Source: Arthrobacter sp. H-02-3 (GTDB lineage Bacteria > Actinomycetota > Actinomycetes > Actinomycetales > Micrococcaceae). Taken from it: DNA of 64,000 nt. The position numbers and the translations under genes were made by a program. This document shows positions 32,603-42,110 of the stretch, piece by piece. Position 1 is the stretch's first letter; each line of letters starts with the position of its first letter. Under the pieces are notes generated by a model. That model was not told the DNA's origin, ran no database searches, and saw nothing but the letters and a program-made list of their open reading frames with translations. The DNA is taken from positions 186,001-250,000 of the forward strand of contig NZ_PYUI01000002.1 in the NCBI RefSeq assembly GCF_003097355.1, in the 5' to 3' direction.

Positions 32603-35347
32603 GTGAACCCCGGTGCGGGGCAGGACTCGCTGTCAGCCGTAGCCGGCCTCAGCGCGGACGAGGCAGCCCGGCGGCTGCAGCAATTCGGCGCCAACAAACT
32701 GCCCGAACCCCGATCGGTCCCCGGCTGGCGGAGGCTTCTGGCCGAGCTGACCCACTTCTTCGCGATCATGCTCTGGGTGGCGGCCGTCTTCGCATTCATC
32801 GCCGGCATGCCGCAACTGGGGATCGCCATCATCGTGGTGATCGTGGTCAACGGGGTGTTCGCCTACATCCAACAGGAGCGGGCCCAGCACGCCGCCGCCA
32901 AGCTCCGCGAACTGCTCCCCGCAATGGTGTCCGTGCGCCGGGACCGCCGCGTCATCAAGGTCCACGCCACCGAACTGGTTCCCGACGACGTCGTGGTGCT
33001 TGTGGCCGGCGACCGCGTCCCCGCGGACCTCCGGCTGGCCCTTGCCACCAGCTGCGAGGTGGACGAATCGATGCTGACGGGCGAAAGCGAGGCCGTGGTC
33101 AAGTCCCCGGGCGACACCGCTTTCGGCGGCACGTTCCTGGTCAACGGGCAGGCCGAAGGCTTGGTCCTGGTGACGGGAGGCCAGACCAGGCTCGCGGAAA
33201 TCGCGGCCCTGACGGGCAACGTCGAAGCCCCGACCAGCCCGCTGGCACTGGAACTGCAAAGAATCGTCCGCATCACCGCCTCCATGGCCCTGGGCATCGG
33301 TGCGCTGTTCTTCGTCATCTCGCTCCTTGTCGGCATTTCCTGGCGAGATGCCTTCCTGTTCGCCATCGGGGTGGCCGTCGCGCTCGTTCCCGAAGGCCTG
33401 CTTCCCACGGTCACGCTCTCCCTGGCTGTCGGTGCGCAGCGCATGGCCAAGCGCAACGCCCTGGTGCGCAACCTGCAGGCGGTGGAGACCCTCGGATCCA
33501 CCACGTTCATCTGTACCGACAAGACAGGCACCCTGACACAGAACAGGATGAACGTCGTCGAGGTCTGGACCCCGGCTGGGCTGCTGACCATCGACGGCCA
33601 GGGCTACGGCCCCGAAGCCGATATCACCGGCACCGGCACGGAGGACGCCCGTCAGCTCAGCGTCGCGGCGCGCGCCGCCTCGGTGGGGCGGGCCGTCCTC
33701 CACGAGGGCCGGTGGATAGCAGAGGGCGACCCGATGGAGGCCGCGATCGACGCGCTCGCCGCCCGCCTCACGGCCGTCCCCGCCGAAGGGCCCGCTGACC
33801 GGGGCGAACACCGGGAGCAGCCGACGCCGTCGCACCGGTTCGCGTTCGACCCCCGCCGGCTGCGGGAATCGGCCATCGTCGGCACCACCCTCTACGTGAA
33901 GGGCGCCCCGGAATCGGTGATCCCGCTGTGCACCGGAGACGGCACATGGGCTCCATCCGGGGCGGGGGCTTCGGGCGCGCGCCGGGCGCTGGGCATGGTC
34001 GACGAGATGGCCGCGCGCGGCCTGCGCGTGCTCGCCGTCGCCCAGCGCAGCCTGCCCGGGGCACCCGGCGCCACGTTCCGGCTCGAAGACGCGGAGGCCG
34101 GGCTGACGCTGATGGGCCTGATGGGCCTGCACGATCCTCCCCGGACCGAGGTGAAGGTGGCCCTCCAGGCCGCCCGCGACGCCGGCATCAAAGTGGCAAT
34201 GGTGACCGGCGACCACGCCTTCACCGCCGCCGCCATCGCCCGGGAGACCGGGCTGCTCGGCGCCACCGAAACCGTGCTGCAGGGACCGGACCTGCCCGAG
34301 GACGACGCCGTCCTGGCGGCCCTGCTGGACCGTGACGGAGTGGTGGTCAGCCGAGTGACGCCGGAACAGAAACTCCGGGTGGCGCGCCTCCTGCAAGGCC
34401 GCGGGCACGTCCTGGCCATGACCGGCGACGGCGTCAACGACGGCCCGGCGCTGCAGCAGGCCGACATCGGGGTCGCGATGGGCCTGAGCGGCACCGACGT
34501 CGCCCGTGAGGCCGCCGACCTCGTGCTGCTCGACGACGACTTCGCCACCATCATTGCCGCGGTGGAACAGGGCCGGGCCACCTACGCGAACATCCGGCGC
34601 TTCCTGACCTACCACCTGACGGACAACGTCGCCGAGCTCACCCCCTTCATCATCTGGGCCTTGTCCGGCGGCCACTTCCCGCTGGCGCTGGGCGTACTGC
34701 AGATCCTTGCCCTGGACATCGGCACCGACCTGCTGCCCGCCCTCGCCCTGGGCAGCGAGGCGCCCAGTAAGGGAACGCTGAAGCGGCCGCCCGAGCGCCG
34801 GCACCTGATGGACCGGGCCCTCATGTTCCGGGTGTTCGGGCTGCTGGGACCGGTGGAGGCCGTGATGGAGATGACCGCGTACACGGTGGTGCTGCTGGGC
34901 GCGGGGTGGCGGCCCGGCACGGAACTGCCCGCCATGGACGTGCTCATGGCGGCCTCCGGTGCGGCCTTCACAACGGTCGTCCTGGCCCAGTTGGCGAACG
35001 CCTTCGCCTGCCGCAGCGCCACCGTCCCGCCCTGGCGGCTGGGCTGGTTCACCAACCGGCTGTTGCTGTGGGCCGTGCTCGCCGAGCTGGGTCTGCTGTG
35101 CGTGTTCCTGTTCCTCGGTCCGGTGGCGGCGCTGCTGGGCCACGCGCCGCCGACGCCTGGAGGGCTGGCGGTGGCTCTGGCCGCTGTCCCCGCCGTCCTG
35201 ATCGCCGACTGGCTGTACAAGATCGTCCGCCACCGCCGGGCCGGTTCACCGGCCGGCGGCCCCGGAACGGCCGGCCCCGGAACGGCCGGCCCCGGAACGG
35301 CCGGCCCCGGAACGGCCGGGGGCGGCACGCGGGTCCAAAGCCCCTGA
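32603..35347 (+). CDS. Cation-transporting P-type ATPase, P2 (calcium-like, CtpF-type)
   Basis: A 914-residue P2-type ATPase. In order: two N-terminal membrane helices, an actuator domain with the TGES loop (MLTGESEAVV), helices with PEGLLPTVT, the phosphorylated Asp306 in DKTGTLTQNR, the nucleotide domain (VKGAPE), MTGDGVNDGPAL, and a C-terminal bundle. This type exports Ca2+ or similar cations; mycobacterial CtpF is a DosR-regulated relative. The C-terminus carries four direct 15-bp repeats encoding GPGTA units. The GTG start follows a GAGGGGCGGAG stretch. A DosR-box-like site is upstream. Confidence 0.9.
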   Translation: MNPGAGQDSLSAVAGLSADEAARRLQQFGANKLPEPRSVPGWRRLLAELTHFFAIMLWVAAVFAFIAGMPQLGIAIIVVIVVNGVFAYIQQERAQHAAAKLRELLPAMVSVRRDRRVIKVHATELVPDDVVVLVAGDRVPADLRLALATSCEVDESMLTGESEAVVKSPGDTAFGGTFLVNGQAEGLVLVTGGQTRLAEIAALTGNVEAPTSPLALELQRIVRITASMALGIGALFFVISLLVGISWRDAFLFAIGVAVALVPEGLLPTVTLSLAVGAQRMAKRNALVRNLQAVETLGSTTFICTDKTGTLTQNRMNVVEVWTPAGLLTIDGQGYGPEADITGTGTEDARQLSVAARAASVGRAVLHEGRWIAEGDPMEAAIDALAARLTAVPAEGPADRGEHREQPTPSHRFAFDPRRLRESAIVGTTLYVKGAPESVIPLCTGDGTWAPSGAGASGARRALGMVDEMAARGLRVLAVAQRSLPGAPGATFRLEDAEAGLTLMGLMGLHDPPRTEVKVALQAARDAGIKVAMVTGDHAFTAAAIARETGLLGATETVLQGPDLPEDDAVLAALLDRDGVVVSRVTPEQKLRVARLLQGRGHVLAMTGDGVNDGPALQQADIGVAMGLSGTDVAREAADLVLLDDDFATIIAAVEQGRATYANIRRFLTYHLTDNVAELTPFIIWALSGGHFPLALGVLQILALDIGTDLLPALALGSEAPSKGTLKRPPERRHLMDRALMFRVFGLLGPVEAVMEMTAYTVVLLGAGWRPGTELPAMDVLMAASGAAFTTVVLAQLANAFACRSATVPPWRLGWFTNRLLLWAVLAELGLLCVFLFLGPVAALLGHAPPTPGGLAVALAAVPAVLIADWLYKIVRHRRAGSPAGGPGTAGPGTAGPGTAGPGTAGGGTRVQSP
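35258..35317. repeat. Four perfect 15-bp repeats inside the ATPase C-terminus
   Basis: GGCCCCGGAACGGCC is repeated four times without a mismatch, encoding Gly-Pro-Gly-Thr-Ala units near the very end of the P-type ATPase. The perfect identity suggests recent expansion by slippage; the copy number may vary between strains. Confidence 0.9.
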
Positions 35348-35351
35348 CCCC

Positions 35352-35365
35352 GGGACACCGGTCCC
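35352..35365 (+). promoter_or_regulatory. DosR-box-like palindrome upstream of ppsA
   Basis: GGGACACCGGTCCC has perfect GGGAC/GTCCC arms with the 4-bp spacing of the DosR core, though its centre is different (10 of 14 matches). It ends 40 bp before the ppsA ATG; TATGGG at 35372-35377 may be the -10. Confidence 0.45.
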
Positions 35366-35405
35366 GCGCAGTATGGGTCCACCGACAACGCACAGGAGTG
35401 CTGAC

Positions 35406-37838
35406 ATGGCTGATTCCCCCGTGATGTGGTTTGACGAGATCGGCATGGGCGACGTCCCGAGGGTCGGCGGCAAGAACGCCTCCCTCGGCGAGCTCATCCG
35501 GAACCTCCAGAGCGAGGGCGTCCGGGTCCCCGACGGGTTTGCCACCACGGCCGCCGCGTACCGCACCTTCATTGCGGCCAACGGGATTGACGCCGCCATG
35601 CGGTCGCGCATCGCGGCCTACCGGTCCGGGGACGCCACGCTGCGCGCCACCGGCGAGGCCATCCGGGAGCTGTTCCTGGCCAGCGAGTTCCCCGAGGACA
35701 TCGCCGAATCCATCCGCGCCCACTACCGGACCCTGGGGGAGCGCGCCGGCGTGGACCGGCTCTCGGTCGCGGTCCGCAGCAGCGCGACCGCCGAGGACCT
35801 CCCGGACGCGAGCTTCGCCGGACAGCAGGAGACCTTCCTGAACATCGCGGGCGAGCACGAACTGCTGGACGCCTGCCGCCGCTGCTACGCCTCCCTCTTC
35901 ACAGACCGGGCCATCAGCTACCGGGAAGTCAAAGGCTTTGACCACCTGGATGTCGCCCTCTCGATCGGCATCCAGCGGATGGTGCGTTCCGACGTCGGGG
36001 CCTCCGGGGTGATGTTCTCCATCGATACCGATTCGGGCTTTCCCCGGGCCGCCGTCATCAGCGCGGCCTGGGGCCTGGGCGAAACCGTGGTCCAAGGCAC
36101 CATCAACCCGGACAAGTATGTAGTCTTCAAACCGCTCCTCTCAGAGTCCGCGGCCGCGCAAGGCGTCACCCCGATCATCGAGAAATCCCTCGGCTCCAAG
36201 GCCCGGAAGATGGTCTACGGCCGCGGCGGGAGCGCCCGCACCCGGATGATGGACACCTCGGCGGCCGAGCGCCGGGCCTTCGTGCTGGGCGACGCCGAGA
36301 TCCTCGCCCTCGCCCGCTGGGCTGTCAGCGTCGAAAACCACTACGGCCGGCCCATGGACATGGAATGGGCCCGCGACGGCGAGACCGGGGAACTCTTCAT
36401 GGTCCAGGCCCGCCCCGAGACCGTCCAGTCGCTCCGCACCGGTCCCCACTTCACCATCCACTATCTGCTGGAGCAGGGGACGGTGCTGGCCACCGGGGCC
36501 GCGATCGGCGATTCGATCGCGCACGGCACGGCCTGCGTCATCCGGACCGCGGCGGACATTGCGGCATTCCGCGACGGCGCCATCCTCGTGACCGAAATGA
36601 CCGACCCCGACTGGGTGCCCATCATGAAGCGGGCGGCCGGGATCGTCACGGACCACGGCGGCCCCACGAGCCACGCGGCGATCGTGAGCCGCGAGCTGGG
36701 CGTGCCCGCCGTCGTCGGAACCGTCAATGCCACGGCTGTCCTGGCCGAGGGTCGGCCCGTGACGATCTCCTGCGCCGAGGGCGATACGGGGCGGGTGTAC
36801 GACGGCACCCTGGCCTTCGAAACAGAAGACGTGGACCTCGGCGCGCTCCCCGAAACCCGCACCGCCGTCATGGTCAACATCGCTAGCCCGGCTGCGGCCT
36901 TCCAGTGGTGGCGGCTGCCGGCCGACGGCGTCGGGCTCGCCCGGATGGAATTCATCATCAGCAGCCTGATCCGCGTGCATCCCATGGCCCTGGTCCATCC
37001 GGAACGGGTCACCGACCCCGCCGAGGCGCAGCAGATCAGGGAGCTGGCGCAGGGGTACGCGGACCCGACCGAGTACTTCGTGGACGCCCTGTCGCTGGGC
37101 ATCGCCAAGATCGCCGCGCCGTACTACCCGCGCCCCGTGATCGTCCGGCTCAGCGACTTCAAGACCAACGAATACGCCCACCTGCTGGGCGGCGCCGCCT
37201 TTGAGGAGCCGGAAGAGAACCCGATGCTTGGCTTCCGCGGTGCCTCGCGCTATTACGACGCCCGCTACCGCGAGGGGTTCGCGCTCGAATGCGCTGCGCT
37301 CAAGCGGGTCCGCGAGAAACTCGGGTTCACCAACGTGATCGTCATGGTGCCGTTTTGCCGCACGCCGCAGGAGGCGGACAAGGTCCTTGCCGTGATGGCC
37401 GAGCACGGTCTGGTCCGCGGGAGCAACGGGCTGCAGGTCTACATGATGTGTGAAATCCCGTCCAACGTGGTCCTGGCCGAGAAATTCGCCACCCGCTTCG
37501 ACGGGTTCTCGATCGGCTCCAACGACCTCACACAGCTGGTCCTGGGCGTGGACCGCGATTCCGGCCAGCTCGCGGCGCTCTTCGATGAGCGGGACGAAGC
37601 CGTGATGGTCATGATCAGCGAGGCCATCCGCAAGGCCCACGCCGGCGGCATCAAGATCGGCATCTGCGGGCAGGGTCCCAGCAACCACCCGGAGTTCGCG
37701 GCGTTCCTGGTGCGCGAAGGGATCGACTCGATCTCCCTGAACCCGGACAGCTATCTCAGGACCGTGCCGCGGATCGCGGAGGCGGAGAAGACAGCGCCAG
37801 CCGGGGCAGCGTCAGCCGCGACAGCCTCAGCCCGGTAG
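35406..37838 (+). CDS. ppsA: Phosphoenolpyruvate synthase
   Basis: An 810-residue PEP synthase (pyruvate, water dikinase), which makes PEP, AMP and phosphate from pyruvate and ATP. Domains in order: ATP-grasp nucleotide domain (VRSSATAEDLPDASFAGQQE, GLGETVVQG), the swivelling phosphohistidine domain with His423 in GGPTSHAAIVSRELG, and the C-terminal PEP/pyruvate barrel (RLSDFKTNEYAHL, GSNDLTQLVLGVDRD, GICGQGPS). The ATG at 35406 has AGGAG 8 bp upstream and is preferred over one at 35373. It overlaps the convergent heavy-metal ATPase gene by 12 bp. A DosR-box-like palindrome lies in its promoter. Confidence 0.94.
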   Translation: MADSPVMWFDEIGMGDVPRVGGKNASLGELIRNLQSEGVRVPDGFATTAAAYRTFIAANGIDAAMRSRIAAYRSGDATLRATGEAIRELFLASEFPEDIAESIRAHYRTLGERAGVDRLSVAVRSSATAEDLPDASFAGQQETFLNIAGEHELLDACRRCYASLFTDRAISYREVKGFDHLDVALSIGIQRMVRSDVGASGVMFSIDTDSGFPRAAVISAAWGLGETVVQGTINPDKYVVFKPLLSESAAAQGVTPIIEKSLGSKARKMVYGRGGSARTRMMDTSAAERRAFVLGDAEILALARWAVSVENHYGRPMDMEWARDGETGELFMVQARPETVQSLRTGPHFTIHYLLEQGTVLATGAAIGDSIAHGTACVIRTAADIAAFRDGAILVTEMTDPDWVPIMKRAAGIVTDHGGPTSHAAIVSRELGVPAVVGTVNATAVLAEGRPVTISCAEGDTGRVYDGTLAFETEDVDLGALPETRTAVMVNIASPAAAFQWWRLPADGVGLARMEFIISSLIRVHPMALVHPERVTDPAEAQQIRELAQGYADPTEYFVDALSLGIAKIAAPYYPRPVIVRLSDFKTNEYAHLLGGAAFEEPEENPMLGFRGASRYYDARYREGFALECAALKRVREKLGFTNVIVMVPFCRTPQEADKVLAVMAEHGLVRGSNGLQVYMMCEIPSNVVLAEKFATRFDGFSIGSNDLTQLVLGVDRDSGQLAALFDERDEAVMVMISEAIRKAHAGGIKIGICGQGPSNHPEFAAFLVREGIDSISLNPDSYLRTVPRIAEAEKTAPAGAASAATASAR

Positions 37839-39761
37839 CGGTGCCCGGCGCGCGCCTTCCCTGGCCCGCGCCGTGCTGACGGCGCCGTGGCGACCCGGTC
37901 CGAGGGACCGCAAGGCGTTCAGGATCGTGGCGAGGTCCACGAGCTCCTGCGTCAGGGCTCCTGCGATGGCCGGCACGTACCCCGCGGCCGCGGCCACCAT
38001 GAGGGCCACGCTCAGCCCGATGCCGATCCAGATGCTCTGCAGGGCCACTTGCACGGTGCGCTGTCCGATCCGGACGGCCGACGCCACCTTAGAGAGGTCA
38101 TCTAGGATGATCACGACGTCGGCCGACTCGCCGGCCGCCGTCGAGCCGCGGGCGCCCATGGCGATTCCGACGTCGGCGACCGCCAGGACGGGGGCGTCAT
38201 TGACGCCGTCGCCGACCATCATGACCGGACGGTCCGGCAGCGACCTGACGGCCTCGACCTTGTCCGGCGGGAGGCACTCCGCCCGGACGTCCGTGAGCCC
38301 GGCCTCGTCCGCGATGTGCCGGGCGGTGGCGAGCGCATCGCCGGTCAACATGACCGTCCGATTCACGCCGAGGGCCTTGAGCTCGCTGAGCGTGCGGCGG
38401 GTCTCTTTGCGGATGGGGTCGCTCATCACGAGGGAGCCCACGAATTCGCCGCCGGTACCGACGTAGATGGCGAGCTCACCGCTGGCCAGGTCCGTCTCCG
38501 CTACGCCGGAGGCCCACTCTGCCACGAACGCGGGCTTGCCCACCACCACGTCCTGGCCGTCAAACCGGGCCCGCACCCCGTGCGTGGCGAATTCCGTGGC
38601 CTCGGTGGCAGCGCCAAAAGGCAGCCCCCGGGAACGGGCTGCGTCCATCACCGAGGCGGCGAGGACATGGGAGGAGTACTGTTCCGCGGACGCCGCCAGC
38701 CCCAGGACCTCATCTTCCGAGAGGGGCCCGGCGGTCCGAACGGCCACCAATGCGGGGCGGCCGTAGGTCAGGGTTCCCGTCTTGTCGAACGCCACCGTCT
38801 TGATCCGGCTCAGCTGTTCAAGCACCCCGGCGTACTTGACGATGACGCCGGAGCGCGCGGCGCGGCTCATGCCGCCCAGGAACGCCACGGGAGCGGCGAT
38901 CAGCAGCGGACACGGCGTGGCCACCACGAGGACCTCGGCGAACCGTGCCGGGCTGCCGCTGATGATCCAGCCCACGGCACCGAGCGCGTAGGCCAGGGCC
39001 GTGAACGGCACGGCATAGCGGTCGGCCAGCCGGACCATGGGCGCTTTGCTTTCCGCCGCCTCCTTCACGAGGGCGACGATCCGGCTGTATTGCGAATCCT
39101 CCATACGCGCCGTGACCCGCATCCGGATTGCGGCCTCACCGTTCAACGAGCCGCTCATGAGCCCTTCCCCGGCGGACCGCTCCACCGGCAGGCTTTCCCC
39201 CGTGAGCGACGATTCATCGAACGTGCCCGAATCGGAGAGCAGGACGCCGTCCAGCGGGACCACCTCACCGGGCCTGACCAGCAGGATGTCGCCGATGTCG
39301 ACGTCGGTGGCCGCCACGTCCTCGTGCTGGCCGTCCGTGTGGGCTTCGGCAGTGTGGTTTCCGGCAGTGTTGGTTCCGGCAGCGGAGGTGCCGTTGCGCT
39401 CCCGGTGGGCCGTCTGCGGGACGCGTTCCAGCAGTGCCGTCAGTTCGTGCTTGGCCCGGCCGGCGGCGTAGTCCTCGAGCGCCGTGCCGCCGGCGAGCAT
39501 GAGCACGATGATCATCGAGGCGATGTACTCACCCACGAGGACGGTGGCGACGATTGCGGTGACGGCCAGGATGTCGATGCCCCACTGGCCGCCTGCGAGC
39601 CGGCGCACCATTCCGATGGCGAGGTAGGCAGCCACGGCCAGGGCATAGATGCTCGCGGCGGCCTGGGCAATGCCCTCCTGGCCTGCGGCCAGGAGGGCCA
39701 CCACCGCCAGCAGGACAAGCAGGGTCCCCGCTACGAGCGGATACCGGAGAACGATTTTCAC
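37827..39761 (-). CDS. Heavy-metal-translocating P1B-type ATPase
   Basis: A 644-residue P1B ATPase that exports soft or divalent metal ions. Visible: the actuator with SSLTGES, the transmembrane metal motif TPC (282-284, in VVATPCPLLIAAP), phosphorylated Asp326 (DKTGT), and MVGDGVNDAPVLA. No N-terminal heavy-metal-associated domain. Residues about 120-150, between the second helix pair and the actuator, hold a low-complexity insertion with several histidines (NHTAEAHTDGQHED), which may bind metal. The start is GTG, with AAGGCAG upstream. It ends inside the 3' end of ppsA, tail to tail. Metal specificity unresolved. Confidence 0.9.
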   Translation of the reverse strand: MKIVLRYPLVAGTLLVLLAVVALLAAGQEGIAQAAASIYALAVAAYLAIGMVRRLAGGQWGIDILAVTAIVATVLVGEYIASMIIVLMLAGGTALEDYAAGRAKHELTALLERVPQTAHRERNGTSAAGTNTAGNHTAEAHTDGQHEDVAATDVDIGDILLVRPGEVVPLDGVLLSDSGTFDESSLTGESLPVERSAGEGLMSGSLNGEAAIRMRVTARMEDSQYSRIVALVKEAAESKAPMVRLADRYAVPFTALAYALGAVGWIISGSPARFAEVLVVATPCPLLIAAPVAFLGGMSRAARSGVIVKYAGVLEQLSRIKTVAFDKTGTLTYGRPALVAVRTAGPLSEDEVLGLAASAEQYSSHVLAASVMDAARSRGLPFGAATEATEFATHGVRARFDGQDVVVGKPAFVAEWASGVAETDLASGELAIYVGTGGEFVGSLVMSDPIRKETRRTLSELKALGVNRTVMLTGDALATARHIADEAGLTDVRAECLPPDKVEAVRSLPDRPVMMVGDGVNDAPVLAVADVGIAMGARGSTAAGESADVVIILDDLSKVASAVRIGQRTVQVALQSIWIGIGLSVALMVAAAAGYVPAIAGALTQELVDLATILNALRSLGPGRHGAVSTARAREGARRAPLPG

Positions 39762-39934
39762 GGATTTTCTGCCTTCGACGGCGTGTCCTGAACTACTTGA
39801 ATCCTACTGCGCCGCAGCCGGCAGCCACGCAGACTCAGCATGAGAGGCTGGAAGAGCACCCGTCCCGACCAAACGGGCGGCGAGCCGAGCCCGACGGGCC
39901 GCGGCCCAGTATCAGTGACACCAGGAGGAATGAC

Positions 39935-41026
39935 GTGCGAAGCAGTTCAGACACCGTCGAAACGCGGTCGGCCCTGGTGGTGGGGGCCAGCGGAATTGCC
40001 GGGTCGGCGCTGGTGGACAGGCTGGCTGACGAGGGGTGGGACGTGGTGGGGCTCTCCCGCAACCCGCTGCGCCGCCGCGACGTACGCCATGTGAGCGCGG
40101 ACCTGAATTCCGTGGAGGATCTGCGCGAGGGTCTGGCCGGCGAATCTCCCACCCACGTGTTTTACACGGCGTGGTCCAGGATGAATACGGAACTGGAAAA
40201 CATCGAGACAAACGCGGGCATGCTGCGGAACGTCCTCGCGAGCCTCAGCGGCAAGCCCGTGAAGCACGTCGCCCTCATGACCGGGCTGAAGCACTATCTG
40301 GGCCCGTTTGAAGCCTATGCGGCAGGGCAAATGCCGGACACCCCGTTCCGGGAGAGCGAGCCCAGACTGCCGACGCCCAACTTCTACTACGCCCAGGAAG
40401 ACGAATTGTGGGCAGCCGCCGGCACGCAGGGCTTTGGCTGGTCCGTGCACCGGGCGCACACGGTGATCGGACATGCAGTCGGAAACGCCATGAACATGGG
40501 ACTCACTCTCGCCGTCCAGGCCTCCATCTGCAGGGAACTGGGACAGCCGTTCATCTTCCCGGGCTCCGAGACGCAGTGGAACAGCCTCACGGACATGACC
40601 GACAGCGGGCTGCTGGCGGAGCACATGATCTGGGCGGCCACAGCGGACAACGTCAGCGACGAGGCCTACAACATCGTCAACGGCGACGTCTTCCGCTGGC
40701 GGCGCATGTGGCCGGCGCTGGCCGCCTACTTCGGTGTCGAGCCAGTGGGCTACGCCAACGAACCCCGCCCCCTGGAGCAGCAAATGCGCGGCATGGAAGG
40801 CGTGTGGGCAGGCATCGCCGCCCGCCACGGGCTGGCGGAACCCGACCTCGCACGAGTCGCCTCCTGGTGGCACACGGACGGTGACCTGGGCCGGAACCTC
40901 GAAGTGGTCACCGATATGAGCAAGAGCCGACTTGCCGGCTTCACCGGGTACCGCCGAACCGAAGACGCCTTCCTCCGGCTGTTCGACCGGTACCGGGCGG
41001 ACGGCCTGATTCCGGCAATGCCCTAG
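39935..41026 (+). CDS. PRISE-type short-chain reductase (progesterone 5-beta-reductase/iridoid synthase-like)
   Basis: A 363-residue extended SDR. The NAD(P) motif is ALVVGASGIAGSALVDRL near the N-terminus, then LMTGLKHYLGPF, and NFYYAQEDELW, which matches the NFYY-x2-ED signature of the PRISE group instead of the usual YxxxK. Such enzymes reduce enones with NADPH; the bacterial substrate is unknown. GTG at 39935 is set by AGGAGGAA at 39923-39930; the longer frame from 39797 has no ribosome site. It is divergent from the metal ATPase gene. Confidence 0.88.
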   Translation: MRSSSDTVETRSALVVGASGIAGSALVDRLADEGWDVVGLSRNPLRRRDVRHVSADLNSVEDLREGLAGESPTHVFYTAWSRMNTELENIETNAGMLRNVLASLSGKPVKHVALMTGLKHYLGPFEAYAAGQMPDTPFRESEPRLPTPNFYYAQEDELWAAAGTQGFGWSVHRAHTVIGHAVGNAMNMGLTLAVQASICRELGQPFIFPGSETQWNSLTDMTDSGLLAEHMIWAATADNVSDEAYNIVNGDVFRWRRMWPALAAYFGVEPVGYANEPRPLEQQMRGMEGVWAGIAARHGLAEPDLARVASWWHTDGDLGRNLEVVTDMSKSRLAGFTGYRRTEDAFLRLFDRYRADGLIPAMP

Positions 41027-41093
41027 GGGACGCCACGGCAGCGGGGGCCTTTCAGCACTAGACCGGCGGTGACCCGTGGGGCCACAGTGAATC

Positions 41094-42050
41094 ATGGGGT
41101 CCATGAGTGCTGGCAGCCGGCGCCGGTGGTGGCTGATCGCGGCCGTCGTGGCCGCCGCGGTGCTGCTGCTCGGCGCCGCGGTCCTGCTGCTGCAAGGGGC
41201 GCCGACGGCGTCCCCGCCCGCATCTGCGCCCGTCACCTCGCCGGCGTCCGGATCCGCCTCCGAGACCCCGTCCCCTGACTCGCCGACCGCGGCTTCGCCG
41301 GCCCCGGGCACCAGCGTGCCTGCTCCGGCCGTTCCCGTCCCGCCAGCCCCTGAACCGACCGCTCCGCCCCCGGTGCCGGCCGTTCCTGCTCCCGTGCCGC
41401 CCGCGGCGCCGTTCCCCGCCGCGCTCGCCGGACGCGATGTCGAGACCATCCCGGGCGCGGGCCGGGTGGTGGCCCTGACGTTCGACGCCGGCGCCAACGC
41501 GGCCGGACTTCCCAGCATCCTGCAAAGCCTCGCCGCCGCGGGCGTGCGGGCCACGTTTTTCCTCACCGGCAGCTGGGCTGCCGCGAACCCCGGAGGCGTG
41601 GCGGCGATCGTCGCCGGAGGGCACCGGGTGGGCAACCATTCCATGACCCATCCGGCATTCACCGGACTGCCGGACGCCGGCATCGCGGACCAGGTTACAT
41701 CGGCGGAGCGGGCCATCCGGGCGGCCGGCGCGGACCCGCGGCCGCTCTTCCGGTTTCCCTTCGGCGATCGCGACGCCAGGACCATCGCCACCGTCAACAA
41801 CCTCGGCTACCTTCCGGTGCGCTGGAGCGTCGACACCCTGGGCTGGAAAGGCACCAGCGGCGGGGTGACAGCGCAACTCGTGGCTGACCGGGTCCTGGCG
41901 GCACTGCAGCCGGGGGAAATTGTCCTGATGCATATCGGTTCCAACCCCGACGACGGCACCACCCTGGACGCCGATGCCCTGCCCCGGCTGATCAACCGCA
42001 TCCGCCAGGCCGGCTATGGCTTCACCACCCTCGACGCACTCGTGGGCTAA
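41094..42050 (+). CDS. Membrane-anchored polysaccharide deacetylase (NodB domain)
   Basis: A 318-residue protein: a single N-terminal membrane anchor or uncleaved signal (WWLIAAVVAAAVLLLGAAVLLL), a 70-residue Pro/Ala/Ser spacer able to cross the cell wall, then a NodB deacetylase domain from about residue 115. Motifs: TFDAGAN (catalytic/metal Asp), HSMTHP (metal His pair), RFPFGDRD, and the C-terminal ILMHIGSNPDDGT. It should de-N-acetylate peptidoglycan or another wall glycan outside the cell. ATG at 41094 or the in-frame ATG at 41103 could start it. Confidence 0.9.
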   Translation: MGSMSAGSRRRWWLIAAVVAAAVLLLGAAVLLLQGAPTASPPASAPVTSPASGSASETPSPDSPTAASPAPGTSVPAPAVPVPPAPEPTAPPPVPAVPAPVPPAAPFPAALAGRDVETIPGAGRVVALTFDAGANAAGLPSILQSLAAAGVRATFFLTGSWAAANPGGVAAIVAGGHRVGNHSMTHPAFTGLPDAGIADQVTSAERAIRAAGADPRPLFRFPFGDRDARTIATVNNLGYLPVRWSVDTLGWKGTSGGVTAQLVADRVLAALQPGEIVLMHIGSNPDDGTTLDADALPRLINRIRQAGYGFTTLDALVG

Positions 42051-42110
42051 GGGCGCATCCCGGGCCGAACGCCACTGTCGCGGTGCACCGATCGCTGATA
42101 GGACTGGGCC

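Noticed and set aside
39896..39907. GGGCCGCGGCCC upstream of the PRISE reductase as another DosR-like box
   Set aside because: The spacing is 2 bp shorter than the core and the match falls to chance level; such GC palindromes are expected in this DNA.
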